Shown piece after piece: positions 40,063-51,680 of a stretch of DNA of 64,000 bases. The DNA is from Dactylonectria macrodidyma. Taxonomy: Eukaryota; Ascomycota; Sordariomycetes; Hypocreales; Nectriaceae. The stretch spans positions 654,613-718,612 of the forward strand of contig JAGMUV010000031.1 of the NCBI GenBank assembly GCA_020744425.1, in the 5' to 3' direction. Below the pieces are notes generated by a model. That model had not been told where the DNA came from. It did not search any database and worked only from the letters and a program-made list of their open reading frames with translations. The number at the start of each line of letters is the position of its first letter. Position 1 is the first letter of the stretch. A program made the translations under genes and the position numbers.

Positions 40063-40537
40063 GTGGGCTTTCATGATGATGTGATCTTTTCGTTAAAATG
40101 AAAATTGCAGTCAGAGACGGGTAGCGACAAGGCAGGTGGACCTTCATTGAATTGTACCCTACAAATCCGCCCAGAAGTCCTCTCGCGGACTCACAATGCG
40201 GCAAGGATTCCTCTTGTCCGCCTTACGGGCATTTCCAGCTCCCAGTCCGAGTACTCCTGGCATTATGTATGTTAGTCTAGGCTCCCCTAGGACCATTTGA
40301 TCGAGAATATGGACTGCTTCAACCTTTAATCTTTGATATGTTTGTCGTAATGCGTTTGGGCAATGTCATTTTTTCCTGACCATACTCAGAGATGCTACAC
40401 CAGCCAGAAGTTAAGTCTCCAAATCATATGTGAACCCTGCAGCTTGATCATTTCAATGGCCAGAACACGCCAAAGGTACATTTCATGTGTGAGTTTTCAT
40501 CTCGGACAAGGCAAGAGATTCCTATAACAGCTAAATT
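40063..40537. other. Intergenic, no gene seen
   Basis: Spacer between convergent gene ends; no ORF or element end recognised. Confidence 0.6.
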
Positions 40538-42540
40538 CTATCCACTCTGTGATAGATATACTTTCAACGACGAGGGATGATCCTTGCCGGTATGCACAGT
40601 ATGCTTGCCAACATTGTGATTGACGATCCTGCCCTCCAGCTCGTCGAACTCCTTCTCAATCGGCAGGGAACCCTTTATATGCAGCATCAAAGATTCCCCG
40701 GCGTCGAAGATCATGCCTCCAGCCCAAAGACCGATATCCAACGGGACAACAGTTCCTGCAGGAATCTTCTCCTCTTTGTCGTGTGGGTGCCACAAGTACA
40801 GCCCCGAAAGTAGCGCTCGCTGTTCGGGTGTGTACCCTGGCTCGTCGATAACTTTGCGATGCGACGCGCGAAGACGACCGTTCGGGCCGACGTATCGGTA
40901 GACGTTGGTTCGTGGGATGTCATCCTCGGTGGTTCCCGGTGGCAGGTCCTTGAAGGGAATATTGAAGTGATGCAGAGCGGAACCGTTCTTGTCGAGCTTG
41001 CGGACGACGACGTAGACGTCGAAATCGTCCGAATCGGGTGTGGACATGTAGAGTTGAGTGCGTGCGAAACCGGTAAGTTCCGTGTACTTATCGAATTTGT
41101 GGACAAAACTGACGCCCTGGTCGTCTTTATCGTTTGCCTGGTAGCTCACGGTATTCGCATCAGCTTTTGGCTGGTCGGCAAGGGCCCCATTACCGGCGTC
41201 GAGGTACAAGGTTTCTATCCGGAACTCGGGAGGCGGATAGCTGCTGATGACTCGATCGACGACCGAAGGTCGATTATAGCCTAGCAGAGACAAGCGCATG
41301 TATGGGGTGCTGGGCCAGTCGTTCTTGATCCCCTTCAAGTAGTAGTCGAAAAACTTTTGCGCTTCATCAATGTATTTGGGTTGATAGATATCGTGCCACT
41401 CTTGAGTGGAGCAGAAGCGTAGCCTGTACCAATCGTAAGAACACAATCCAGATCTAGGCAGAACGGTGATACAGTACCATTTTTCTTTGGATGAAGATAA
41501 GAAAAATCCACGTAGGGAGCCTTCCGTGTGCAAGCCCGTTGAATAACTTGCCGTCACGTACATGGGAAGGTCGATATTCTTCAACTTTGGCCTTTTGTCG
41601 TCCCAGTATGCACTGAATAAAGGGCACACTGTGTCGACCATCTTGCCGACATCCTCTCTCCGGTTCTTACCTTGGGTGGAACCTTAGCACTTGTTAGATC
41701 ATATGAAGGGGGAAGACGGCCTTACCACCAAATAATTGAAAGAGCAAGTCCCAGAATGCGTGGTCCGGGATACCTCCTCTGCAAATTGATTCCCTGTAAT
41801 AATCCCCCAGACCTTCCCATGGAGCAAGGGCTTTCAGATGGGGTGGTTTCTCGGCAGCAATAAGCCTGTGATTAGATTAGTGACCGATTTCTCGACGCAG
41901 ACTCGTACTAGACAAACCATTGAGTCGTCCCCAGCCAGGAATTTCCATAGAGGGCAACGTTGCCATTGCACCAAGGCTGAGTTCCGATCCACTCTATGGT
42001 ATCATAACCATCGCGAGCTTCCTGTGAGAAGTTAGGAGGCTTGAGACTACATCAAGGCTACCTACCTCATACCTGTGTTCCATAGACATAGAAATCCCCT
42101 TCCGAATTCCATGTGCCGCGTGCGTCGACATTGACAACGGCATAGCCCCGAGGACACCACTCAGCGGGGTCCGGAGCCTCGAACTTTTCCAGTCCGCTTG
42201 TCCCATTCAGAGGGATCCCAACACGAAAGGGATGCGTGTCAAGCGTCAACGCTCCTGATCCGGTTTTGCCGTAAGGACTCCATGGAAGCAGAGCCGGTAG
42301 GCGCTCGTTTTCTGAGACAGCGGGGCGGAAAACATCCCCGTACAGGACAGTTCCATCTCTGAGCTTGATTGGGATGTCCTTATCAAAAAGTAGGTCTATG
42401 GGCAGCGGTCGTCGCCCAGGATCCTTTGTCCATCCCTTGGGCAGGACTTTGGTTTCTCTCCCAAATGTTGTCCAAACTCCAGGAAATTCATGACAGTGCT
42501 CAGCAAAGGCAATCTCGGTGTCTCCGATCTTAGTCGCCAT
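40538..42540 (-). CDS. CocE/NonD-family (peptidase S15-like) hydrolase
   Basis: Five exons: 42540-42073, 42021-41918, 41865-41726, 41670-41478 and 41423-40538. The start MATKIGDTEIAFAEHCHEFP is chosen as the first ATG in the conserved frame. The alpha/beta-hydrolase core includes IPIKLRDGTVLYGDVFRP and RGYAVVNVDARGTWNSEG, then EARDGYDTIEWIGTQPWCNG followed by the nucleophile motif YGNSWLGTTQW (GxSxxG). The C-terminal half (about 200 residues, FVHKFDKYTELTGFARTQLY onward) is the X-Pro dipeptidyl-peptidase C-terminal jelly-roll. Members cleave esters or amides (cocaine esterase, X-Pro peptidases). In this context an ester or acyl-adduct substrate is plausible, but that is inference. Confidence 0.88.
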
Positions 42541-42619
42541 AGTGCCGTAGTGTCGTGGTGTCGTTTTCCTTATCAACTGAGGGTTCGTTACGGAGTAGAC
42601 GGAACTGTATTTATCGAAG

Positions 42620-42740
42620 GCCAATGTGAAGCCGGAATTGCGGGGCCCAGCCGCCCGGTCAGTGGCGGGGCCGAAGGCGGTTGTGACCACCATATGCCCG
42701 ATCAGTGGCGGGGCCGCAGGCGGTTTTGACCATCCCCCCA
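42620..42740. promoter_or_regulatory. Tandem promoter repeat with two CCG-N4-CGG sites
   Basis: Two roughly 40-bp direct repeats (core TCAGTGGCGGGGCCG.AGGCGGTT.TGACCA) lie 100-190 bp upstream of the CocE-type ATG. On the gene strand each contains CCGCCTTCGG or CCGCCTGCGG, an everted CGG pair as bound by Zn2Cys6 proteins. Confidence 0.45.
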
Positions 42741-42863
42741 ACCCCCCGAGATCCAATTCAACTTACGTCATTTTGGAGCCAGCAGTACACCCGGCGGATC
42801 CAATCTCTCTATTCGAGCAATGGTTACCTAGGGCTAGAAGGCATTTGTCTACAATAGCCAGCT

Positions 42864-42892
42864 CGTGGTGGTGGTGGTGGTGGTGGTGGTGT
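42864..42892. repeat. (GTG)n microsatellite
   Basis: About nine GTG units in the spacer between the two hydrolase genes. Confidence 0.9.
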
Positions 42893-43127
42893 AGTAATTA
42901 CCGGGAGCTTGGTCTTTTCAGACAATGGCCAATTTAACCACCTTTCCACACGGTGCTACACTAATTAGAATACATCGCGTCTATACAATTTCGGAGTCAA
43001 GTAGACCAGCTACTACTGGGATTTCACTGGTGTCCCATGGGCTACTGAAGAACCTGGTTGAACGGGTGGGTATGAAATCATGCTCGAGGAAGAATTGCGG
43101 GAGTACAGATTTTTTTATTAAAAATAT

Positions 43128-44341
43128 CTAGAATAGCTTGTATGTGACGGCCGGCTTCAAGTCCATGACCTTACATTGTGTTTTGGCTTCAACCAGCTCG
43201 GTAGCCGGTTTCGTATCCACCCGAAGCGGTTTTACAGCACTGGAGAGGTATAAGTTCAGACTGTGTCAAGATAGAATAGGGAATGCATGATCGAAACATA
43301 CCTGTCATCATGTAAGCACCAGATGACTGTAGGCGGGAAACCGAGCCATTCCAGCTCGTCGACTGCGAATTGTGCGGCGGAACCATCAAAGGGTCTACCG
43401 TTGAGATTCCCACGGCCGGCAATTCCTAGGATCGCCACATCGGGCTTGGGCTCTAGATCCTGCAGGATTCCCTTATAAGCGCCTAGATGTGCGCTCCAGA
43501 GCACTGTCTTCTTCTCGCCGAAGAGCAAGTTAAACGCCAACTGGCCTCCGTCGCAAGCCGACATGACATTTTGCTTCCTGTCAGCCACATAATCGGCAAA
43601 TGAGCGCTGGCCGTCGTTCATCTTGTCTCGCGGCATCAACTCGCCCATTCTGAGCATGCCGTACCTCATTCCTCGGTTTACATCAATCGTGCAGGCATAT
43701 GGATTGGCTGAGCCCGTGTAGACCTTGCCCGTGTCGAAGACGTCGGGTAAGTCGTGAGGCCCGTTGCCCGGCAGCAGGCAGTGAAGTGAGGGCCAAACAT
43801 GGACCGACATGACGGCCAAAGATGGATGCGGCAGCGGAGGCGCTCCAGGCGGTCCAGGGGCAGTGGGACATTCGCCGCTTACGGCTTTTTCCCGATCAGA
43901 TTTCGAGAAGAGGGGGATCCGTTCACCGCCGGCGACAGAGATGAGCTGTTCTTCCGGAACGCCAGCCGCGCGAAGATGGTTGACTGCCTCAGCATTTGCG
44001 ACAATCACTGCTCCGGTTTTGAGAGCGAGTCGATCAGCTCCTGGTAGACTGCTAGCATGTGAGCCATTGCCATAGCAAAGATAGGTATTTAACAGACTGA
44101 TCGAAATGTGCATGAGATATGAAGATGTAATCCGCTTCAGAGACATCGTCGATTGGAAGGTACTTTTCAAGCACCGAAGGCCGCTCAAGCCAGGTGTCCA
44201 GGAAAATTGTCAATCCTCCCCATCTTACTCTGTAGGTAGTCGCTCCTAGTTCTCCCAGTCAGTCTGTTGATGAGAGCAGGTATTATGCATCGCCCATTTA
44301 CCAAACCACTCGAGCAAGACTTGATCGCTCTCAGAAACCAT
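43128..44341 (-). CDS. MBL-fold metallo-hydrolase (UlaG/lactonase-like)
   Basis: Four exons: 44341-44302, 44245-44098, 44051-43302 and 43239-43128. The spliced N-terminus reads MVSESDQVLLEWFGATTYRVRWGGLTIFLDTW. The zinc motif HxHxDH is created across intron 2 (ISHAHF, then DH). Later zinc ligands are offered by VHVWPSLHCLLPGN, KPDVAILGIAGR and VIWCLHDD. The layout (thin N-terminal strands, no HIT domain) is like L-ascorbate-6-phosphate lactonase/UlaG-type hydrolases. It could open a lactone formed after ring cleavage. A CGG-triplet-bearing 375-bp region is shared divergently with the FAD monooxygenase at 44717. The C-terminal exon ends LKPAVTYKLF. Confidence 0.85.
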
Positions 44342-44716
44342 TTCGCCGAATTCAAGCTCAGTTGCGCGGGCTAACAAGGAAGGGATTTGGAGCGTCGAAC
44401 GCGTCACTCAAACTCAGCTAAGCTATCTTATAGTTTTTTGTCAGTCTCAGCACGAAACCCGCACTCTGAAGATTGAACGTAGCGTCGGAGGTACCCCGCC
44501 CCCACAAGTTGATGAACTCGGTTACCGTATTGCAAGCGGGGGAGGCCGATGCCATTGCCGCGCATGCTCTGGGTCGATGGCAGCGTTGGAAACGGGGTAC
44601 TAGTGCATATAAGAAAGTGCCTTTTCTCAGACAAAAGAAGCATTACCATACAGGAACATGGAGAACGCCCATCCACGCCTGCAACATCTCGATACTAGCA
44701 CCCCCAAGCACACGCC
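44342..44716. promoter_or_regulatory. Bidirectional promoter between MBL hydrolase and FAD monooxygenase
   Basis: 375 bp between divergent ATGs. It contains CGGTTACCG (CGG-N3-CCG, 44519-44527), CGGAGGTACCCCG (about 44487-44499) and a TATA box GCATATAAG about 110 bp upstream of the plus-strand gene. Confidence 0.5.
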
Positions 44717-46461
44717 ATGGCCGGAACGACGAAGCCCTTCAAAGTCATCATCGTAGGCTCAGGCTTAGCAGGCTCTCTGCTTGCTAACGGGCTGATCAAT
44801 AACGATGTCGAAGTCGCAGTGTACGAGCGCCTCGACAAGGATGTCAAGAGAGAAGGATACCAAATTCGACTGGGCGCGCCAGCCCTGATTGGTATGCGAG
44901 CCAACTTGGAAAAGGACCACCTCTCACGAATTGTTGAGAAGTTTGGTCGCGCCGGCGGAGCAAAATCCTCAGCTCCGAGCGTATACGACGAGAAATTCAA
45001 TCGGCTCATCGACTTCAGGCGGTTCGCGGCGTACAGCAAATCCGCGCCCATCAACCGAGTCATCCTGCGCGACGCACTCGCAAAACCTGTCGACAAGGCG
45101 GGCAAGCTGCACTACGGCCGGTCGTTTTCACGCTATGAGATTCTCAAGCCAGGAACGCAAGATGAACAGGTGCGGGTGTACTTCAGCGATGAGACGTACG
45201 ACGATTGCGACGTTCTTGTTGGAGCGGACGGAAGTCATTCCAAGGTTCGTTTGCCCCTTCACCTTAGCGCACCGTAAATGCAAAGGTAGACAGAGTGACA
45301 GACAGATGCTGACAACATCGCCGGGAACAGATCAACAAGCAAATCGGCTTGAACAACATTGCAGACGTTCCGAGATATATTAGCCTGATAGCGAAAAGCG
45401 ATTTGCCAGCCTCGACATTTGCCAAAATGAGCCCAGGTTTGCGGCAAGGACCGGTTGCGGCCTTTGCCGATCGAAAGCCTCTCTATTTTGCAGGTACGTC
45501 GGCCACGTCCCTCGAGTCATATCAAACATACAAAGGAAGACGGAGCTAAACTCTAGATGACAGTGTACCTGCCCGACAAAATCGATGCTAGTGGTCATGT
45601 GGACAACCCGAACACAACATTGACGAATGGAACAAACTTCGACGAAGGCGTCTCATCGTGCATGTTTGCAGTCCATTTCCTGGAAAACACTGTACCTCCG
45701 AATCTGGCGCGGCTCTCGCGCGAGGAGAAGTGGGATGTGGCGTCTTCAGCTCTACGAGGCTGGTCAGATGAATAGTGAGTTTTCCTCTCCTCCTAGTGAC
45801 GTTACGGCAACGTTACGTACTCTGCTAACCGCCCTGCAGCCATGAAATGATTGATCTAGTGAGGTCTACCGACCCGTACATCCTCAAAGGCCGAGCTAGC
45901 GTACGACCTGCAAGAAACTGGAGGAGAAAGGTTGCCAGCTCCACAGAACCTGAACGAGGACATCCGCGTGTGTGGATGCTGGGAGACGCAATGCATGCAA
46001 TGCTGCCAAACAGGTAATTATCTTAGCCCGGCCCAGCCCATTCACCTCAGAGAACCAACCTGACACGATGACAGGGGCATGGGAGGAAACCAAGCAATGC
46101 AAGACACGGCGACGATACTCCCGCTGTTGACGAAGCTTGCGTCACAACCCTACAAACCATCGACGCAGGATATAGAAAGAGCGGGCCAGGAATACGAAGA
46201 CGAAATGATTCCTCGAGCATTCACTTGGGTGGCCAAGAGTGGCGGTTCCAATTTCATGGTACGTTGAACGCACAGAAACGCATATTACTCGACCCAAGGC
46301 TGACTCGTTTTTCATAGCCCATCGATTCGAGCACCTTCACAGGCCGTTTGCTATTTCAGCTTGCTGGTATTTTACTGCACGTGATCGCGATTTGGTCGAC
46401 AACAAAGGGTTGGTTATTTGGAAACAAGGATATAGACGACGCCCCCGAGCTCCAGAGCTGA
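44717..46461 (+). CDS. FAD-dependent monooxygenase (copy 2, complete)
   Basis: Six exons (44717-45244, 45331-45493, 45564-45774, 45840-46013, 46075-46258, 46318-46461) give 467 residues. Rossmann start FKVIIVGSGLAGSLLANGL with the acidic VYERLD end; DG motif VLVGADGSHSK; GD motif RVWMLGDAMHAMLP; C-terminal hydrophobic segment GRLLFQLAGILLHVIAIW that may anchor it in a membrane. PHBH-type flavin hydroxylases of this size act on phenolic or polyketide rings. It is paralogous to the truncated gene at the left edge, with matching intron positions and an identical 163-nt second exon length. The gene is intact. Confidence 0.9.
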
Positions 46462-46622
46462 AAGGCGTACAGTGTTGGAAGAGAAGTGTGGGAATTCAAT
46501 TTTCCGTCAATATTGTACATAAAGGCTTTGCAGGCATCTCTCGGGGTTCCAGGTAGCGCTATTGGGAGAGTTAGATGATTCTGATCCTGCTAGAAAAGTA
46601 ATTCGTAGGTCTTTAGCCCAAT

Positions 46623-49481
46623 CTACTCTGGTGTGAATGTTGGTATCGAGCCGTGCAAATGCTGCACAGCGGTATATGCGATACCCCTCGAGAGCCCTAT
46701 CCACGACTGCTGACAAAGAAGGATCCGATGGAACTCCTTGAGCACCCGAATACTGGCGCCTTTGTCGGACAGACTTCCCATTCCTGTAATGTAAAATGAG
46801 CTGGGAGTTCCTGACTGGATCCAAGGCTCAACGTGTGAGCGGTCGAACATCCGATCCAGCCGTAACGAACCTCCCGAGCCTGTATCCTGTTGGCGCGTAT
46901 CACTGGAGCCAAATTCTAGCAGGTACTGTCGCAAAAACAAAGCTGCAGTGAGTAAAATGAGGGGGTCAAAGAAGGCAATCATCGTCTCTTGGCGGAGCAA
47001 GGCAAATATCATGGAGCAATGCCACAAGCACTCTCGAGCCGCCTTAGGCTTTTCGTGAACCCACGCGGCGAATTCTCTATTGGCGATATCCATGCCCGAG
47101 GCGGTCACTTGCCAGCCAGACAATGCGTACAAGGTCCTCAGAGGGCATTGTCGGAGAATGGATAATAAGTGATAAAACTTGCGAACGGTGGTTTGACTGG
47201 ACAACCCGGATGCTGAAGGCCTGTTCTCAGACGGAAAGCACTCGAATCCATGGTTTGCCGCTAGACCTAGCTCTTCTAATATTGGTAATTGCCTCTCCAT
47301 ACGAGGATTCAGAGTGTCAGGCCGATCCTCAGGTGTGGTAGTACCGTTTGCTCGAGACATCAGATGTCGAAATAACCAGGATTCGGCAAACTTTTTCATG
47401 TATCGCTCTTCCACGTACACGCCCATCAAAATCACTAGCTGAGAAAAGGTATTCAGCTTCTGTACGGCAGCGTTGAAGGTGAACTGCTGGGACAACAGAG
47501 TGGCTAGGCTAACACCGTGAGCTTTATCTACAAGAAAGGAAATCGAGTTAGTAAAGGCCAACGATTCACTGTGTAGATCTTGTTACCTCTCTTCCCGGAA
47601 TAACATTTCCACCACCCCTGGGCGTTTGATGCTCGCCACATATTGTCATCACTGGGCAAGGATTCTTCGAGAGCACCCGGGCTGAGGCTTGGGCGGAGAT
47701 CCAGAAAGATGTAATTGAGACATTCGACAACTGAGTATGGTCAGCTTTCAACCTTGCGTGTAGATGTGGAATAGCTCGAGCACATACGCCAGATTGTGTA
47801 GATGAGCCTTCGTCGACTCTCCACTTCAATCCACGAATGCCATTTCCGAGTCCGGGCATCGAAACCCTCGGGGACCTCCGCAGCGAGCGTGTCTCTTGGG
47901 ACGAGCAATGCCCTTTGCAAGGTGGCCAGAACTCCTTTGCTGTACTGCACACTTGCAATACCGCTTTGTGTACCATCAAATGACATGCAAACATGGTGTA
48001 ATACAGCAGCCTCAATGAAGGACCTCTCGGCTGTTTTTGGATTTCCAGGCATCTGTAGATCGTTATTCAAGGATTGTTCTGGATGCGCAGGAAACTGATA
48101 CTTACATTAATGAGGACTGCGCGATGCAGGACATCATGTAGACCGGACTTGTACCGTTCGTGGTGGCTGACGGCGGAATATTGACACCCAATTGCTGCCA
48201 TTGCTAGGTACAAAATCCAAGCCGTATTGCCTTCCTTGAGAGTCGTACGATGGACGAAAGGCAAGCACGGGTCAAAATATTCGTAATACAACTGCACAAA
48301 TCCATAAAAAATTGAAGCTTCCACAAAAGTCGATTTGCCTGTGGCAGCGTCGAAACCGAGCTGGGACTCATAAAATTGTGAGATTCTCGCATGAAGGACG
48401 TCGAAATCTTCTTGAACGTGACCGTAATCTTCGCTCATTGACGTGTGATAGTCATCTGGTTCGAGATGCGGGAACGGTAAGCAGGAAGAAGTGACATCGA
48501 AGCAGCTCCTAGCCGTTGCTTTTGGAAGGCCCGAAGTTTCCACACGCTGGGGCAGTTCTTGGGGATCAGGAGGGACGGGGGTTGCGCTTGCCATCTGACT
48601 AAGTAGCTGATCCGATGTCATGGTGAAGCCAAAATCCATACTCGAATCTAGGAAGTCTGGATTGAAGTCGTTCAGTGTCCACAGCGACGAGTATCCGATT
48701 GAGGACATTGGTTCCGTGAAAATATCCTCGCTGGCAGAGACGCTGGGTGTGGCAAAGTCCAAAAGGCTCGTTATCGCTTCAGATGATGGTTGGTGAGCGC
48801 GGGAGCCCTCAGATGGCAGCCTGGGGTCGACTTGGGATGGCGGCTGGTCAACGAAACCTGTTAGAGGAGCGAATGCAAGACCTCTCGGAGTATGCCTGGA
48901 GACTGAGGTATCCTCGGTTCCCTGCAAGTCCTGAGTCGTGACATGTTGGGCGATTGTGGCGGCAGATGAGGGATAAGCCGGCTTGTTATGGACGCTCCGA
49001 GACAGATCGAGTGACACTGATTCAGAAGCCTGACTCTGGTGGCATATGGTCGTGACTCGATGTTCCTCGTCCTCCATAGCCGCAACAGATTCTGCATGTG
49101 TGGGTTTCGTAACACGCCTGTGTGCGCATATTAATCCTTTTTGTCGACAGCGGCCACACGGACTTTGTCCATCACAGCGCTGCTTGGATCTTGCGCAACT
49201 CTGACAAGCGGCGGGAAAATATCGAGCCGTCTCATGAGCTTTTACGGCTTCTTCGCCATGTGTGACCAAATGACGCCTCAAAGTATCCCTAGAGGCTCAA
49301 AGCATTAAGAAGAGCGATGGCGATAGGTGGTGATAGGTGATTGGTATTCTTCGTACCTTCTCGGAAACGACTTGTTGCACACATTGCAGGTAAAAGGTCG
49401 AAGACCCGAATGTCGATGCAAATGACGATCCAGGTGCTCGCGGCGCTGAAAAGTGATTTTGCAGTGAGGACAGGAGGGCAT
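46623..49481 (-). CDS. C2H2 plus Zn2Cys6 transcription factor
   Basis: The N-terminal exon (49481-49357) and the start of exon 2 (49288 on) encode two C2H2 fingers: CPHC-x12-HLHRH and CNVC-x12-HLVTH, the second split by the first intron. A zinc cluster then follows: CQSCARSKQRCDGQSPCGRCRQKGLIC (C-x2-C-x6-C-x5-C-x2-C-x6-C). A long Ser/Pro-rich linker leads to the fungal_trans region (KSTFVEASIFYGFVQLYYEYFDPCLPFVHRTTL, RRRLIYTIWRMC). The C-terminus ends HGSIPTFTPE at 46623. Further introns lie near 48067, 47740 and 47565. The gene converges on the FAD monooxygenase. A dual finger/cluster DNA-binding region is typical of a subset of fungal regulators of catabolic clusters. Confidence 0.88.
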
Positions 49482-51107
49482 CTGGTTAAATATTCGTCAA
49501 TGAGGACGATTCAGTGATGCAGTGGTTTGGATCAGGACGAATAGGAAAGCAATCCTTGCATATGCCAGGTAGTTACCGTGACCGACAGCTGGTAGAAGCT
49601 GAACACGAGGCCGGGCAGGAACTACTAGCATCCGGTACAGTACTTGAATGCGGGGCTTACTCTGCCGTCCAAGTGCCGGAGATGCCGCTTATTTATCAAA
49701 TCAGCAGGCCTTGACCCTGGCTGGTGCTAGGTACGGCTGGGGCCATTATGGGGCCTACGTCACAATACGAAGTATGCAGGGGAAGAAGGTTTTGTTAGTT
49801 TTCTCCACGGCTTGCGGTAACTGCAGGGGCCCTGTGAGGTCTCTCAGAAAACAACAAAGCTGGAATATCTCCTTCAGTTGCGATCGGGCTACGTCATGAG
49901 ACCCCTGCGATTACTAAAAGCCTCGTGGGGCTAACTAACAAACCTTTCCCTGTATCCTTCGTATGCATTGGACATGAGGTTTGCTCATGCTATGTTCGCC
50001 AATAGTCTTCTGCAGTGCTAGAGTTTTAAGTCTCTATTAATTAAGCTTTTCCCTTCACTTCATGAAGTCTTTACTAGTGTCGCACTGGATGTGCTAGAAT
50101 GATGAAAAGCGGAGTACATTTTTATGACAAGCTGCAGTTTTGTATTTTGTGGTTGTTTTCTCAGGCCTGGAGCGCTCCGGCCCGCAGATTTTATGAAGCA
50201 CAGAGCTGAAATGCTAAAACAGTTGTTTCCTGAGGGTCTCTGAGTTCATGCCTAGCCTGCGACAACTAGTATGACCATCTTACAGCAGATGGACAGCACC
50301 TATGGCGGTGAGGTTCATCGCTTCATAGCATGCAGTCTTTAAGTCTCCTTCTTCTTAGCCCAAAGATCTCAATTGTCTTAGTCTTCTTATTCTCGCGCTC
50401 GTTCTTTTTCTCGAGGATGTATTTCACTAAAAATGGATTCTACTTATCTCTATTGTTCTATGTGAGGTTTTCGAGGCATTCCTCAACTCTTTCCTTAGCG
50501 GGTTGATCGTCTGTAAATTGTTTATTATTAATAACCCAACCCAAGTATTGAATGATGGCTTTCTTATTGCTTTTCTAAGCTAGGTTATTCCTTCGGATGG
50601 GGAGTGAACTAATAGTTCTCTGGGTATAGGCGAGCGTAATTGCCGCAGATAAGTGCCGCAATCTTGCTCCTCCGCGACCCTAGCAATGTACCCACTAACT
50701 TACCGCAGTAGTAGCATTGCTATTCCCTATGTTTGCAATGCGCCAGCCCCTGGCCAATCTCCGTAATTCCTTTTAAAGTACGCCCTGGCTTTTCTGGGGT
50801 GAGCTAACCCAGACTCTGGCTAGTAACTACAGTACCGCATTGTCCCCGTCAAGATTCCCCATATTCTGTTTGGCATGTCATCCTGCTGCATACCCCTGCC
50901 CCGCGGACAACCCGCAAGCTCCGGATGACGCGCGAGCTCCAGATGATTCGCAAGCCCCCTAGAAGCGGGGTAGTCAGTTAAGGGCTGCAACTAGACAACT
51001 AGCTAACTTAGGTGAGGTCATCTTACGCCGTAAAGGGCCTGGCTTCTTGGGGCCACAACTGCCGCACAGGCTGTGTGGGCTTCCTTTAACATAAGCCAAA
51101 CCCTTAA
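49482..51107. other. 1.6-kb gene-free stretch
   Basis: No credible ORF, RNA gene or element end. The central part (50000-50700) is T-rich and low in complexity, as in a decayed repeat; AACTAGCTAA-type words recur at about 50998 and 51107. Confidence 0.5.
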
Positions 51108-51680
51108 CTAGCTAATTCCAAATGGGTCAACTGTAGGATCTTCATGCCTCTGATATTCCATCCAGACCGCAATGTCATGTGCAATTTCTTCCCCATAGAT
51201 GCTCTTTACAAAACCAAACATAAGATCGATCCCTGAGCACACTCCAGATGAGCTCCAAATGTTACCATCTACGACCCAACGAGCGCTTGGAATCCAGTTG
51301 ACCTGAGGACGCCACGCCGGAATGACCTTCCAAGCCCCCTTGAAAGTTGTTGCGTTCTTCCCATCGAGCAGTCCGCTGAGGGAGGTAATCCCCGAGCCAG
51401 TGCACACCGTCACGAGGTATTTCAGACCAGGGTATTGCTTGAGGATGAATTTGACGATCGGGTTGATGACCGTAGGGTTTGGTTGCCCAGGGTTTGTCGG
51501 GTCAGGGTCAAAGCAGCCCATGCCACCAGGGATTATGAGGACATCAAGCTGCGGCGCTGTTTCGAAGGTGTGCGTCGGTGTGATCATCTGTGATGTGGTG
51601 AAAGGCGGCATGCCCATCTTATCCGGCCACGTCTTTGGTAGAGTGGACGTTGCCGTAAAACCTAAAGGTATCGATATCAT
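51108..51680 (-). pseudogene. DJ-1/PfpI-family protein, N-terminus missing
   Basis: 190 residues from the ATG at 51680 cover the second two-thirds of a class-I glutamine-amidotransferase-like DJ-1/PfpI domain: LDVLIIPGGMGCFDPD, the nucleophile elbow VTVCTGSGITSLSGLLDG and NIWSSSGVCSGIDLMFGFV. The usual first strand and helix (GFQALDVFGPL type) are absent: an in-frame TGA lies just upstream of the ATG, and no exon supplying them is recognisable. Members include isocyanide hydratases and stress-related enzymes. Either truncated or split by an intron I cannot place. Confidence 0.65.

Noticed and set aside
40577..41284. Plus-strand frames opposite the CocE-type gene
   Set aside because: The minus strand encodes the conserved hydrolase domain with proper introns; the plus frames have no recognisable content.
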